From Chytridium lagenaria (lineage: Eukaryota > Chytridiomycota > Chytridiomycetes > Chytridiales > Chytridiaceae), in NCBI GenBank assembly GCA_025449115.1, contig JAHLKC010000057.1, positions 1 through 64,000 of the forward strand: a DNA stretch of 64,000 nucleotides, written 5' to 3'. The translations under genes and the position numbers were made by a program. Positions within the stretch are counted from its first letter, which is position 1. Each line of letters starts with the position of its first letter. The notes beneath the pieces are model-generated. The model worked only from the letters and a program-made list of their open reading frames with translations, did no database searches and was not told the DNA's origin. This document shows, piece by piece, positions 35,824-54,000 of this stretch.

Positions 35824-38100
35824 TTACACTAACCCCAGCTCTCTCCTCCTTCTCCCCACACGCTCCCCAAACATCCCCACTCTCAACACACTCCCCTCCA
35901 CGTCCACCCCCCACGCGTCCCCCCCTCTCCCACCCTCGCGCCTCCCACACACCCCCCCTCCTCCACCCCACGCACAACCCCACCCTCCCCACAACAACTC
36001 GGCACCCAAAACCTCAACACAGCGCCCCGAAACCTCTCCCCAACCCCCCTCCCAACCGATCCCGGTACAGCATCCACCCCACCCCCCATAACCTCCGCAA
36101 TCTGCTTCCCAACCACAAGTCCCAAAACAGGTCCCACCGAAACAGGTTCCCCCGCGTCCCCTTCACCACCGCGGCTCGATCAAACAAAGTATCATCAGGC
36201 GACAACGTGTAGCCGTCATCATGGGACGTGACGGTGATGACGGGGGTGGTGGAAGAACTAGGGAGGGAAACATCAAGAGACACTGTGACGGTTCGCACGT
36301 CTTGGTTGTCGTGAACGAGGGACGCGCGATGGATAGAGTAGGCGACGAGGTTGGTGACGACTTGTTTAAAGCGACGTTTATCCCCAGAGAGGATGGCATC
36401 GTCAACGGGAGGTTGAGGCGTAGACGGATTTTAGAGTCGACAGCAATGAGATGGATGAGGCTTGAACGACTTGAGTGATGATGCGTTTAGGGTCAAACTG
36501 GATGTTACAAGCGAAGAGACTTGTTCTCCACACGTGACAGGTCCAAACACCGTCAATGACGGATCGAGAACGATCAACGCAGGAAGAGATGGATGCGATG
36601 GAGAGAATGTCTTCTTCAAGGTGGTGCCGAAAGGCGGTGATGAGGATGGGGATGGGGAGGTGGTGGATTTGCGTTGACGTTTGGAGGTTGTGGGAGGTTG
36701 AGGTTGAAGAGACCGGCTTCGAGTTGGTGTAGAGATACGGGATTCTTGGAGAGAGTGTCGAGAAGGGCGACGCAACCCATGATGCTGTGAGGGGATCACG
36801 GAGTCGCGTTCAATGACGCGAGCGTAGCGGATGGATTCGTGACAATCTCGATCCAGTGATTCCATGGAGGGTTGATCGACTTGCATTGAGGAGGAGAGGA
36901 GGATGAGGTGGTGGTGGTAGTATTTGGTGGTAATGTGGCGTCACGAGTTGAGGTTTGAGGGGTCGATGGTGGGAGGAGGGTCTTGGTAAAAGGCAAAAGA
37001 GGAGACCCAACGCTTGGACACATTGTCGTAAAGCCTTCGTAAAGGCATGACGGCAACAGTGACTTCCTCCTGCTCGTGCGAGTTTTTTCAGAGAGATACG
37101 CATTCTCACCATCAAGACGGGTGGAGAGGTTTGAAGGTTTGCACGAGAGAGGAGATGGTCGAGGAGGTCTTTTCGGTCATTGGCGTGTACGCTTGATTCG
37201 AGCCATGCAAGGGGATGTGTGTGATGCGTGTATTGGTGGACAGAGGAGGGGGTGGAGACCTCAAAGGAGGCACGGAGCATGTGCATCATGGCGTGGTTGG
37301 GTGTTGCTTCCACGTCTTGTTCAAGAGTGTTTGAGAAAGAGTTGCTGGGAAAGAGGAGGAGGAGGATGGGGGTAGAGACCATGGAGATGGCTTCACGGAG
37401 GAGGGTAGAGATGGAGAAATGACCAGAGAGGATGCCATTGTCGTCAGACATACTGTTGGTGGAGTGGTCATTGTCGTCGTCATCATCGTCGTTATCATCT
37501 AGTTCAATTTGCGAGTCTTTTTGAAAGTGTTGGTAGTGGCATGTGATAGCGGGTTCTGGTACGCGACGCTTTTTGGACGGTGTTGGAGTGGTGCTGGTGA
37601 TGGTTGTTGGATTAAAGGAGGTGCCGTTGGAGGAGGTGGAAAGAAGTGGAAGAGGATGAAGAGGAAGAAGATTGCGCTTGAGGAAGAGGAGTTTCGACGC
37701 ATTGTATCAAAGCTGAGGGGCAGGGCCAAAATGTCGTCCACGGAAGAGCAGTAGTATGTGTTGATGTTGCTGTTGTTGCTGTTGTTGTTGTTGCTATTGC
37801 TGTTGCTGCAGGTGTCAGCAGCGGAAGGAAAGAAGGAGGTTGTGGATGATGATGAGGATGCATCGGAGAGAGCGGTGATGGAACGACGTTGAGTTGGTAG
37901 TGTTTTGTGTTAATGATGATGGTGGTGATGGTGGTGATGGTGGTGATGATGATGATGAGGAGGAGGTAGAGGATGATGATGTGGATAATGTAGATGGTTG
38001 TGGTAGAGTTGATGATGATGGTGGTGATGGTGGTGATGGTGGTAGAGTAGTAGTAGTACTACTACTACTATTACTACTACTACTATTGCTGCTGCTGCTG
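35824..38100 (-). CDS. Divergent histidine kinase-like protein
   Basis: Several frames on the minus strand together give the C-terminal half of a sensor kinase. A PAS-like part is suggested by VTVAVMPLRRLYDNVSKRW (about 37030). The dimerisation region includes IMGCVALLDTLSKNPVSLHQ (about 36780-36720); no clear phospho-His box can be read just before it. DRSRSVIDGVW and NIQFDPKRIITQVVQAF (about 36560-36450) match the segment before the ATPase domain. Then come GDKRRFKQVVTNLVAYSI (N-box, about 36390-36340), HDDGYTL (weak G1, about 36210) and GPVLGLVVGKQIAEVMGGG (G2, about 36140-36080). The protein ends at 35824 with no receiver domain. The 5' part (37500-38100) is low-complexity and its start is not resolved. 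The frame changes at least four times, so this is either a pseudogene or a gene with many assembly indels. Confidence 0.5.
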
Positions 38101-38225
38101 TGCATGGTGATGGTTATTATATATATGTAGGTATGTAGTAGTGTGATGCGTAGTAAGTAGTAAGTAGTAAGTAGTAGTGTGTATGTGTGTATGTGTGTAT
38201 GTGTGTATGTGTATGTAGTAAGTGT
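37890..38225. repeat. Trinucleotide and GTAT-type microsatellites
   Basis: GATGGTGGT-type runs (37915-37975 and 38010-38045), a TACTACTAC/GTAGTAGTA stretch (38045-38085), CTGCTGCTG (38088-38101), then TAAGTAG and GTGTGTAT repeats to about 38220. The region encodes only simple repeats in all frames. Confidence 0.9.
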
Positions 38226-38937
38226 AGTCAAGTGGTAGCAGTGATGGATAGTACAGCGCAGTACTTTGTTTATGTTTTATATTTATTTAATTATGTATAG
38301 TACTATTATTGTAATGTACCTATGTACCTATGTAGAGTAAAAGTTATAATTATTGTATTTAATAGTATAATTAATAGATGGATATGCAAGCAGCAAACAA
38401 AGTATAATTAATAATAAATTATATTAAAATAAATAAATAATAAAATAATTATTTATTATACATTATAATACATCCAAAAAAGGTTAAATAAAGAACTGAA
38501 ATGTTTTCATTCATATTACATACTTTAATTACAAGATCGCCGATCTACTTTTAAACCAATCAATATCAATCCCTCATGCTTTAATAATAGTAATAAAAAT
38601 ACATATATAATAAATAAAATTAGAGTGTCTATATTATTAGTGGTTGGTTGGCTGCTTGGTTGGAACTCGGAACCTTCCTTGAATATATAATGATGGTGGG
38701 TGGGTCAGGGTGTAAATATATTTAATATTATTTATTAGTTTAAATTAAAATTAAAATTAAAATTAAATATGATTTCGTGAGGTTATGAGTCGTGAGTGAT
38801 CACTGATCAAATATTTAATAAAATAATATTTAATACTATAAATAATACATACTAATATAATAATTATAAAGTACATACATATGTAATATTCAATAATAAA
38901 AATCATATTCCTATATTTATAATATACTATTTATGAA
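38226..38937. other. AT-rich spacer
   Basis: Very AT-rich (many AATAATA and TTAAATT runs) between the histidine kinase-like gene and the 3' end of the ABC transporter gene. No gene seen. Confidence 0.7.
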
Positions 38938-44700
<5,763 letters not shown>

Positions 44701-46184
44701 GTGTCTATTTGACGTAAAAGGTTGGAATGCAGTGCCAACCCTTTTCTTGCCCCGTATAGAGATTTTATGTTGAATGTTACAGTTAAGTAGAAGAAAGCTT
44801 CCCTTCGTTGCTTTCCAAACGTCTCTGTTTCCCCAAACAACTATTGTATCTTCCGTTCCCGTCTCGTCTCTTTTCCTTCCCTATCTTCAAGGTCGACTTT
44901 TATTTCGTTCGTCCCTTCAAACGTACGCTAGGGATGGTTTTCTATCCAGTCCTGCTTTTCAGAAACGTTGTGGCTGTTGGCGAGGGGACAATCGATGGGA
45001 AGAGGGCAAGAGGTTTGTGTTGAGTCTTTCTATTTCCCCTGTGACAATTTGTCTTTTTCCAATTGTTTGTTGGTTGGTTGGTGATCCACTTGTGCCTTTT
45101 CACTGCCCTTTTCCTTCTCTTTGTGAGTTTATGTGATGATGTGATATATAAACACTTGAGACGGCCTCTTTCTTTTTCTTCAGGATGATGGTCGCTCAGA
45201 GGCTTCTTTCCACCACCTGCATTCACCAGGAATAAGTAAAGATGTGAAGAAAAGGAAATGGAATGTCTTCAATGCATTCATCCATGTACCTTTCCGTAAA
45301 GTGAAGGCTCTGTTTTTTTAGAAGCAAGCAATGGCCAGTCAGTCAACCCGTCAGCAGTCAAGGCAGTTAAAAAAAAAAGGGGGCAAGCAAAGCAAGTAAA
45401 CAAAGTTAAGGAAAACAATCAAAAGAGATAAAAAATGGCAAAAACACCACAAACAATATTTACTTTATGCTCCTCGTGGAATAATGGAATCCAAACACAT
45501 TCTATTTTCTTGGTCACTTTCAGCATGAAAACGAGGGGGCTTGGTCAACCCGATAACTTTATGGGTGGCGAGTGAGCGGTCCATGGCGCAGGCGCATTTA
45601 AAAATCTTTACTGTGGGCTGAGCCCAAAAGAGATTTTTCAAAATAAAATAAAGAAAATTGAACTAAAATGTTTTTTTTGTCTTCAACTTTCTTTCAAAAT
45701 ACTTCCGCGCCGTTTTCATACACTTTATTTTGTTTTCCAGCCTCCCGTCTTTATTGGTTTTATAAAGGGGTTGGTCGTGGACTTGCGGTTGTGGTCTGTG
45801 GGTAAAGTGCGGAAACGGATGTTTGCGGTAGAGGCGGTGGGATCCAGGCCAAACAAGTGTTGGAGAGAGAAGGGAGGAAGAGAACGGCGCTTTTAAAAAC
45901 TTCCCTTCCTTTTCCTTATCCCCGTGATGGATACTCTCTATAATTTTTTTCCCACGGGGACTCATACAGCACCCACGGGCACGCTTAGAAGTTGGAAGCC
46001 TTGAAGGGACAAAATAAGGGATCGATCGGTACTATTGAAAAAAATTTAAAAAGACAACCGTCTTTTTTGAATTAAAAAACCCCACTCACCCTTACTTTTT
46101 TTTTTGGTTTGTTTCCTTCGGTGGCTCGTTTAGTTATTATGTGTGGAAACAGGGTGCGTGGAAGTTTGAAACTCCATGGGACAT
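44701..46184. other. Intergenic spacer
   Basis: Upstream of the ABC transporter start. The open frames at 44774-45136 and 45663-45965 have no recognisable domain, no splice partners and biased composition, so no gene is called. An A-rich tract occurs at 45368-45460. Confidence 0.55.
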
Positions 46185-46225
46185 TAGTGGTACTCACTTT
46201 CTTTTTTACATCTCAGAAACTGCAT

Positions 46226-46244
46226 GTGTAACGCTTAGTTACAC
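46226..46244. repeat. Hairpin 1 inside the MITE-like element
   Basis: GTGTAAC, five-base loop GCTTA, GTTACAC: a perfect 7-bp stem. Confidence 0.7.
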
Positions 46245-46461
46245 TTATTTGATCAATTTTGATAAACTGACGACCCCACCATCAGCAATGCTCTCTATCC
46301 CATGTTATGTACCACGGACACTACTATAAGAAGTAATTTAAATTAATTATTTTATTTTTTTTCTCCTCCTCTTCCGCTTCCTCTGCCTCAATTTGTATTT
46401 TTCAACTTTGGGTTGAAAACAGTCGCATTCCTTTCGTTTCACAGACGTCTTACAAAATGTT

Positions 46462-46505
46462 TCTGTGTAGCAAAAACCGTCGTCGAGGACGGTTTTTGCT
46501 ACACA
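46462..46505. repeat. Hairpin 2 inside the MITE-like element (19-bp perfect stem)
   Basis: Arms CTGTGTAGCAAAAACCGTC (46462-46480) and its exact reverse complement (46487-46505), separated by the six-base loop GTCGAG. A transcript would form a stable stem-loop. Confidence 0.95.
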
Positions 46506-46586
46506 GGATTTAAGCTCTTTTTCGATTTTCTGATTGGCCGAAATCGTAAGGTTTGGATGTGCAACATGTGTATAACAGTTGTACTA

Positions 46587-46613
46587 CCCCTCGAAAAATC
46601 ATTTTTCGAGGGG
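46587..46613. repeat. Hairpin 3 inside the MITE-like element (13-bp perfect stem)
   Basis: CCCCTCGAAAAAT, one spacer base C, ATTTTTCGAGGGG: an almost perfect palindrome adjacent to the right terminal repeat. Confidence 0.95.
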
Positions 46614-46637
46614 AAAAAAAGAAAGTGAGTACCACTA

Positions 46638-48910
46638 TTGAGATGGAGAAGGGGTGGTATCTTTGATTGGTGTTGGGTGCTGAGTTATATGCATCGTAAT
46701 CTCCCTTCGGGCATATTTCGATAGGTATATTAGGTATTAGGGTCACTCATGCGTGATCCCGAAGCCCACTCTAATTCAACCGCCCTCGCCCTCTGTCATC
46801 ACTCACAAAATCCTTCGATGAGTTTTTTAGGTACACCTAACAAGATCAAAAACCAATTAACGGTCTTTACAGAGACCCTCCCCGATCCCTATTTGAACGA
46901 GTGGTGAGCATGTGGATTCCACCACGTGTGCGCCAGCGACCTCGTTTGCCCCGCAAGTCGATATAGCTACCCGACCTTTAATTCTAATCATCCAGTCCAA
47001 CGTCCCAAAACTACAACCCCAACAATAAACACCTTCACCAACAGAAGGACCCCTCCGCATTGTAGAGCCGCGATCTGCTTGTCTCGCCAACCACAGCGAG
47101 CGCCCAATCCGGAACGTGTCTAGAATCCACTATCACGAATGATGGACGGCGATTGCAGCTGAGGTAAAGGAAATTTCATACGTTAAGGCCTGCGAAACGG
47201 CCTGCGTTCAAGAAGCTATGATCTTTAACTGTAGATGAAGAGAGTGAATGATATGAATGGAATGAGAGCGACCGGTGTACGACGGATAGGACCTAAAAGT
47301 GTGGGTGAATGTTGACGGATATATCATCATTACTTTCTATTATTTGCTTTGTTGGGCCTCATTGTTTATAATGCTGTTGGAATGCCTTAATTTTCCCCTA
47401 TTTTTATTTTACTTTTGGGGAGGTTTTCTTGCTATATCTATCCATTCTAACTGTAATTTTTTATGTTAAGAGGTGTTACCATTACGGCACCCCTCCTCTC
47501 CGGTCTCGCCGCATGGAAAAACACCACGAAACCCCGACGCACCTTATTACCAGGTATCACCGCTCCTTGCAAAATATTGAGAGATACGAAAAGTCAACCC
47601 GGGTTCCTTGCCGCCTATTTGACAGCTACCACGTTCTCCCTAAAACCGCTCCATGAATATTGTCTGCAAAAAGAGCTGGTATTGAGGGATGCGGAAGTCT
47701 GCAAAGAGACCTGGAAACATATTGAGAGATGCTGAAGTCAAGCCGGGTTCCTCATTACGCAACCTTTTTGGACGGCTACCCGCGTCTTTCCCTCTCCTCA
47801 AAAAACTCTCCCATGATCGTCTGCGAAGATAGCTGCAAACATGGAGAGATGTAAAAAGTCAAATCGGGCTCAAGTGATTCGTTGAAAGGACTAATGCTTT
47901 ATAAATCAAACTCCACATCATGACAGGACGGGCGCGGAAGGAAGCGATGAGAGAAACTGTTAGTAGATAAGCAACAATAGTCATGGCTGACTTGCAGAGA
48001 TATGAGGGACAGTATCGCGTAAGATCTCCTTTCCGGTGTCGACCTAGTCTGAACGCGATTATTTAAAAGATGTTTTGGGATAATTGTGGATGCCTTGAGT
48101 TCTAAAATGTACTTTGAAAACACTTATGTGCGAATATATTCTTCAAGCTAATATAGACTCAATTTAAGATAATAGCTTGGTTGAGAATAAACTAGTGATG
48201 AGTTCACTGGATGGTAAGATATTCATTTATGGCCGTCAATATCATCATAAGTTAAATTATAGATGCATTAGTAGACGTTTACGTCGGAAACGTAACTATG
48301 GGTGTAGAGTTTAATGACTTTAACCAACTTGACGCATCATGAAATCCGCTTTCCTTTTAAAAGACAGGCTTCAAGTTGGTTAACGACCCTGCCATTATCG
48401 AGGAAAGCGAAATCAAATACGGGCGCACTTTCGCTGTATCGACAAAACAAAGGAGAGACCTTTGTATTTATTTCAAGCTCGTTTCTAATCGGCCCTTTTA
48501 CCTTTGACGCTTTACAGCGGGAGAATTGAGTAATTTACCACCCACCACCCACCAGTTCCTAGTACAGCGCTGCTGTTGCTGCAGTCAGCGCATGCGGCGT
48601 GCATGACATGTGAAAGACTATTACATCACAGTCATCGACATCGGATCGATCGACTAGAGCGTGCTTTTAAAACAGTTTGGAGGTCACTAAATTATTATAT
48701 ATTAATTCGGTGACATGGAAGGGATCGCCCTCTTCCAGAATGGATGGCTCATCATCACTCACTGTTATTTTGTCGATCCCAAAAATATAATAATAAATAT
48801 TTGTTATTCATAGAGTTGGCATTGCAACTGAGCAGGCACCAAACTACCTACACTCATCTACGCACACTCAACTACGCACACTCAACACACACACGCACAT
48901 ACATACACAC
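46638..48910. other. Intergenic spacer with a degenerate repeat
   Basis: No supported gene. A diverged repeat with GAGAGAT...AAGTCAA.CCGGGTTCCT recurs near 47578, 47725 and 47838. The last ~100 bp before 48911 is AT-rich, then CA-rich (ACTCATCTACGCACACTCAAC), and is the likely promoter and 5' leader of NTA1. Confidence 0.6.
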
Positions 48911-49999
48911 ATGAAGGTCGCTTGTCTACAGTTTGCTCCTATACTAGGCGACGTTGTCAACAACCAAAAGAAATGCACCACCATGCTCAACCAACGACTC
49001 AAGCAAGGTGACATTGACCTCCTCATTCTCCCAGAAATGGCCTTTTCAGGCTACGTCTTTGAATCCAAGGACGACATTCGTCCATACATTGAACATCCCG
49101 TTCATGGGCCTTCTATCACATGGGCTAAAAACACAGGTACCTTTCATTTTCCAATATCAAATATGTATACCGGGCTTGCCTACTTACCCTGTTTGTTTTG
49201 TATTTCAGCCCAAAGCCTCCATTGCTTTGTACAGCTTGGCTTTCCAAGATCTGAAGCGAAAAACTTAAATGACAACGACGACGAGGACGACGAGGAAATG
49301 TGGTTCAATTCTGTCGTGCTTGTGAACAGGAGTGGGGAGATTGTTGAAATCTACGATAAGCATTTCCTTTACACTACTGATGAGAATTGGGCTCAGGAGG
49401 GTCAAGGCTTCAGATCCGTCGCCATCAAAGGTTTAGAAATGGATATGGAAGTAAAGGTAATTTTCCTCGCCAACTTTTAACAGCATTGTCCATAGCGATG
49501 TTTCATATGCACCAACTCATGTATTTAATATTCAGCTAGGTTTTGGTATCTGCATGGACTTGAACCCACATCGTTTCCAATCCCCATTCACAGCCTACGA
49601 ATTCGCCAATTTCCATCTCCGCCAAAAGACAACGTTTGTTGCTGGGTCAATGGCCTGGCTTCTCTCTGAAGATGGGATGGACGAATACGTGTCACCGTCT
49701 GATCCATCCATGAACACGCTCGAGTACTGGGTGCTTCGACTTAGCCCTTTGAAGCATGCGTCAAAGGGTACAAAGATTGTGGTGGCGATTTGTAATAGGA
49801 TTGGGTTGGAAAAGGGTACGTTCTTCTTTTTTCTCTCTTTTTTCCTTTGCTGACATTTACGGTATTTTATTTCTAAGGGTCACGGTTCTGTGGGAGTAGC
49901 GCTATTATTGAGTTTGTGGATGGTGAGATTGAGGTTTCAAGAGTCGCAGGTTTCAACAATGAGTGCATCATAGTTGCAGACGTTGGACTCGTTAGATGA
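48911..49999 (+). CDS. Protein N-terminal amidase (NTA1 family, nitrilase superfamily)
   Basis: Four exons: 48911-49136, 49209-49456, 49536-49815 and 49878-49999, with introns of 72, 79 and 62 bp that all obey GT-AG and keep frame. The protein is about 291 residues. Nitrilase-fold catalytic residues are present: Glu in LILPEMAFSGY, Lys in IYDKHFLYTT, and Cys in GFGICMDLNPHRF. The segments MKVACLQFAPILGDV at the N-terminus, the FTAYEFANFHL block after the Cys, WVLRLSPL and AICNRIGLEKG are characteristic of fungal NTA1. The enzyme deamidates N-terminal Asn and Gln to Asp and Glu, feeding substrates to the Arg/N-degron pathway. An acidic stretch (LNDNDDEDDEEMW) sits between the first two catalytic residues, where family members vary. 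This is one of the few genes here with no frame break. Confidence 0.92.
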
Positions 50000-50914
50000 T
50001 TTCATACAACCCGCTTCTTCGCCCCCCTCCCCCACCCTTTCTCATTTTTTTTTCTCTGTTATGCCGTCTGTACTTTTTCACTTCCCATACCCATACTACT
50101 TCTTTTTTAATTCTCGTTCCTGATATAAGTATATAGTTGCTATTAAATATACATTCTCGATTCTTTTTAACATATCCGTATCGATATTCTTTTTCTGTCT
50201 GAGTTTCCGGCATTTTCGTGAGCGTATTTGGCGTCGGGATGTGGTTTGGTGTTGTGGAAATTATACAACCTTTACAACCTCTTTTTTTTATTTACTTGTC
50301 TTTGTCATTTCTCTAGACAAGTTCAAGGTGGATTCAAGAAGTAAATATAAGTACATAGGTATATTCCCTGTATATTTTCCGTAATCTTATTTAGTTCATG
50401 TGGAAATCACAATATCGCCAGAATCTTTACACCCACTTTTCACTTGCTTGACCATTTCCGTGTCTTCGAACCTTCTTGGCTCCTTAAATACATTGACTTG
50501 CGTTGGTGAATCTATTAGACGCTTTGGCGTTGGTGTACTCAATAAAATATTTCAAACAAATCGAACAGGAAAACCAATAATTATTAATATTTCTAACATT
50601 TCCAACGGGAAAAGAAAAGTGAGGTCCATAGCCAACGATTGCTTCATTTCTACTTAATACCATGTTGTGATATAAGACAACATTATTCATAAAATGAAGC
50701 CCCGATTACCTTCAACATTACCCCTCACGTTCCCCAAAAAGAAGCAAAAACCGTCGCCCAAATACAAAAACACCAAACCGTGTAATAAAAGAAAAAAAAG
50801 GAAAATGACCCCTCAATAATCGAGCCAAAAGTGTAAGAGAAGAGAAACGGATGAACGAGACCAAAAAAGCAAAAATGAACAAAAACGAAACAAAACAAAA
50901 CAAAACCGATCGTT
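50000..50914. other. Spacer between convergent genes
   Basis: 3' regions of NTA1 (plus) and the amylase gene (minus). T-rich with several homopolymers; no gene seen. Confidence 0.7.
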
Positions 50915-51027
50915 TTACTCGACGATCAGAATCTTGGGTTCGCCGTTGGTGAGAACAATGTTGATTTGACCGTTGGCATCGGGGGTGTAAGTTTCCCAGG
51001 TATTAAAGGCGTCTCTCAAGACTACAA

Positions 51028-51062
<35 letters not shown>

Positions 51063-54000
51063 TTTAGCAAGAGTGGGGTTTAGAAAGAAAAAGGAAAGAA
51101 TGAATAAGGTATCCATCAACACTCACTTCTTCCAGTAAACGGTACTTTCACATCATACCCACACTCCTTCCAGAATGAGTGACAGCCACCACCACATTCC
51201 CCTTCCCGAATGCATGGAAATCCCGTTCAGTCCTCAACGGGTATGTCTGCTCCCAACAAAGAACGCACCGAGTGCTCCAACAACATTCGCTCGTCGAATC
51301 CGCAACAACGTTCCAAGGAATCCACGAACACTACGAGCATTCATCATGGCTTGGTTGCCGGCGTACCAGACGGTGCGGAGTTGATCCCAGAGGGGTTGAC
51401 GATTACGAGGGTCAATGGGACCAGAGGTACCTGGAGATTTGATGGCGAGTTCGGTGCCGTAGTAGATGACGGGGATACCGTCGGTGAAGAGGGCGAGGGC
51501 GAGGGCGTTCTTTAAGGCGACAGGGTCTATATGGAAGAGTTAGGAATGGTTTTTTTATAATGATGGATCGGCGCGAATGATTATTATTTTAATAATGATG
51601 GTGCGGCATGAATGCAAAGCCGTTCACATGTAAAAGGTTTCTCTTACCTGAATTCAAATCCGCGAATCTGGGTTGATCATGGTTATCAATAAAAGTTCCC
51701 AGCACCGAAGTGTCCTGATAAGCCGCTCTGTCGTTAGCCAGTTGACTCTCAATTTCCCACATGCTCTTCCCCCTGTTCCCGCTCTCAAACAAACCCCGGT
51801 AGATCTTGTAGTAGGCGGGGTAGTTGAGGAGCGATTGCATGGAGGGTTGGTAGCTTGCGGTGAAGGGAACGCTGGAAGGAAGGATTAGTGGGAAGGTGGT
51901 GTAGGAGGAAGTGGCTTACTTGTCGGAAAGGACTTCGCCCATGGAGAACAGGTTGCCGGAAGATTTAATAAAGTCGGGCCAGAATTCGAGACGGACGTGT
52001 TTGGCCTGTTGACGAGGGTTAGATTTAGAGTAAGAATAGGTTAAAAAAGGGAAAAGTAAGAAATGGGTAAGAATAGGTTAAAGAAAGGAAAAGTAAGAAA
52101 AGGGCAAAGAAGGAAAAGTTAGAAAGTAAGAAAAAGGCAAAGAAGGAAAAACCGAGAATGAAAATAATAATGCAGAAGGCAACCGGATAAAAACGATTCC
52201 AAAAGTTCTAACGACAAAAGAAAATAAACAAACTCACAGTATCAATTCTCAAACCATCAAACCCAAACTCCCGACTCAACCAAGCAATCCAATCATTCAA
52301 CGATTTAACAACCTCGGGGTTCTCGGTATCCAAATCAGGCAACTTGCGATCCAACCAGCACTGCTCGACAGAGGTCTGGTTGTTGTAATCAATGTTACAG
52401 AATTTATGGAATTTGTCGGGTGATGAGAAGGGTGCAGGGAAGTCGGAGAGGGTGGTGATGTTGTGGGCACCGAGATGGTTGGCGACAATGTCGACCATGA
52501 CGTAAATCTATATTGGGGGGGTTAAACAATTGTGAGAAAGTGGTGGGATGTCGGGAGTTAGTGGATGTTAGAAAGCGGCGGGATGTTGGATTAAAATGAA
52601 TACGACAAGGCGGCGGAACGTTGGAAATGAAGATGGGAGCAAAGACAAATAGAGAGGAATGGAGCGTCGGTTGCCGGAAATAAAAAAATCACGTATGGAT
52701 ATACAAATAAACGACAGAAGGAGTATGAAAGCTTACATCTTTCGCACGAGCAGCGGCGATGAGTCGTTTAAGGTCATCAGCGGTACCGAATTTGGGGTTA
52801 ATAGTATAGAGGTCGTACGCGTAGTATCCATGGTATCCTTCAGGGTCATTTGCGATGACGGGTGAGATCCACTATAACATATAGGCAGGAGGGTTAGCAT
52901 GCATCCTTGAAAAAAAAAAGTTCAAGAGAAGAAAAGGGAAAAGGAACAGGGTCACGAAATGACAGGAAAGAGGCGAGCGAGGAGAACATGGGACGCGAAA
53001 CAAAAAGGGAAAAAGCAAAGGACAGCGTATACATAGATAAAAGAGGGAGGGCGTGTAAAGAGGCGTGTAAACGAAGACAAAAGAGAGGAAAAGCAAGCGA
53101 CCACGCAAAACAAAAGGAAAAAAAGAGGGAAAAGGCAACCGAAAAAAACAAAAAAAAAAAAAGAGTAAAAACGGGCAGATAACCAACACCAGCGACAAGA
53201 GCTCATCAAAAAAAAATACGGAAAATAAAACAACTTACAATAGCATCGAATCCCATCTCCTTCACATACTCCAAATTCTTCGTCAATCCATTAAACGTAC
53301 CCCCACAGTACCCCCTCAAATCCCCACATCGATTAGCAACACCCTCAGGTGAGAACCGATCGGTCAAAACCTGATACACAGCGCGTCCTTTCCACCCAAA
53401 CGTGTTTCTCCGATCGGCCGGAAAAATCCGATACCTATAACCCCCGTTATCATCTTTCCCGTTGACATTCAAGAGTTTCGCAACAGTGCCTTCATCATCG
53501 GGGGTGACGGTGGCGAAAAAACTGGGCGGTTAAACCGGGACCACAACGACGGACAGTGAACGGGTAGAGGAGGATAGAGGCGGTTTGGGAGGGGGTGGTG
53601 GGGATGTCACCGATTTCGTCGGTGGTGTTGACGGAGAAGGGGAAGGGGGCTTGGATGTTGAGGTCGGTGAGGTTTGCGGCGCGACGGCGTTGAGCGATGT
53701 CGCGGAATGATCCGTCCCAAGGGAGGCGTCTGAGGGGCAGTAAATGGTGAAGGTTGCACGGGGGAGAGGGTCGGAGGGTTTTGGGGTTGGGACTTTGAGC
53801 CAGACGTAACCGGTGAGGAGGTTTGAGGGGGGTCGTATTGGAAGGAGTGGAGGGTGATGAGGTTGTTGGAGTCGAGGGTGGAGGGGGGTTGGTTTAGGTT
53901 CGGGTTACCGTACACGACTTCGGTTGGACGAGGGGTGGCGGTGGGCTTTGTTTGGGAAGTGGGCGTTAGTGATGGTGATGATGGGAGGGGGGGGAGTGGG

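Larger units (their letters stand above)
46185..46637. mobile_element. MITE-like element with TA duplication and nested hairpins
   Basis: The ends are perfect inverted repeats of about 21 bp just inside flanking TA dinucleotides (left AGTGGTACTCACTTTC from 46187, right GAAAGTGAGTACCACT to 46636). This is the layout of a non-autonomous Tc1/mariner-type insertion with a TA target duplication. No transposase is encoded in the ~450 bp. Inside are three further perfect inverted repeats, listed separately. A small open frame (46413-46628) merely reads through the hairpins. Confidence 0.7.

Noticed and set aside
37612..38231. Ser/His/Thr homopolymer proteins
   Set aside because: They are translations of GAT, GGT and TAC microsatellites with no other sequence support.
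44774..45136. 120-residue plus-strand open frame upstream of the ABC transporter
   Set aside because: No recognisable domain and no splice support; overlapping alternative frames are equally open.
46413..46628. 71-residue open frame inside the MITE-like element
   Set aside because: It consists of the two arms of the hairpins read through and matches no transposase.
52907..53182. Lys/Arg/Glu-rich open frame inside the amylase gene
   Set aside because: It reads a purine-rich intron in the antisense direction and lies between exons carrying GH13 motifs.
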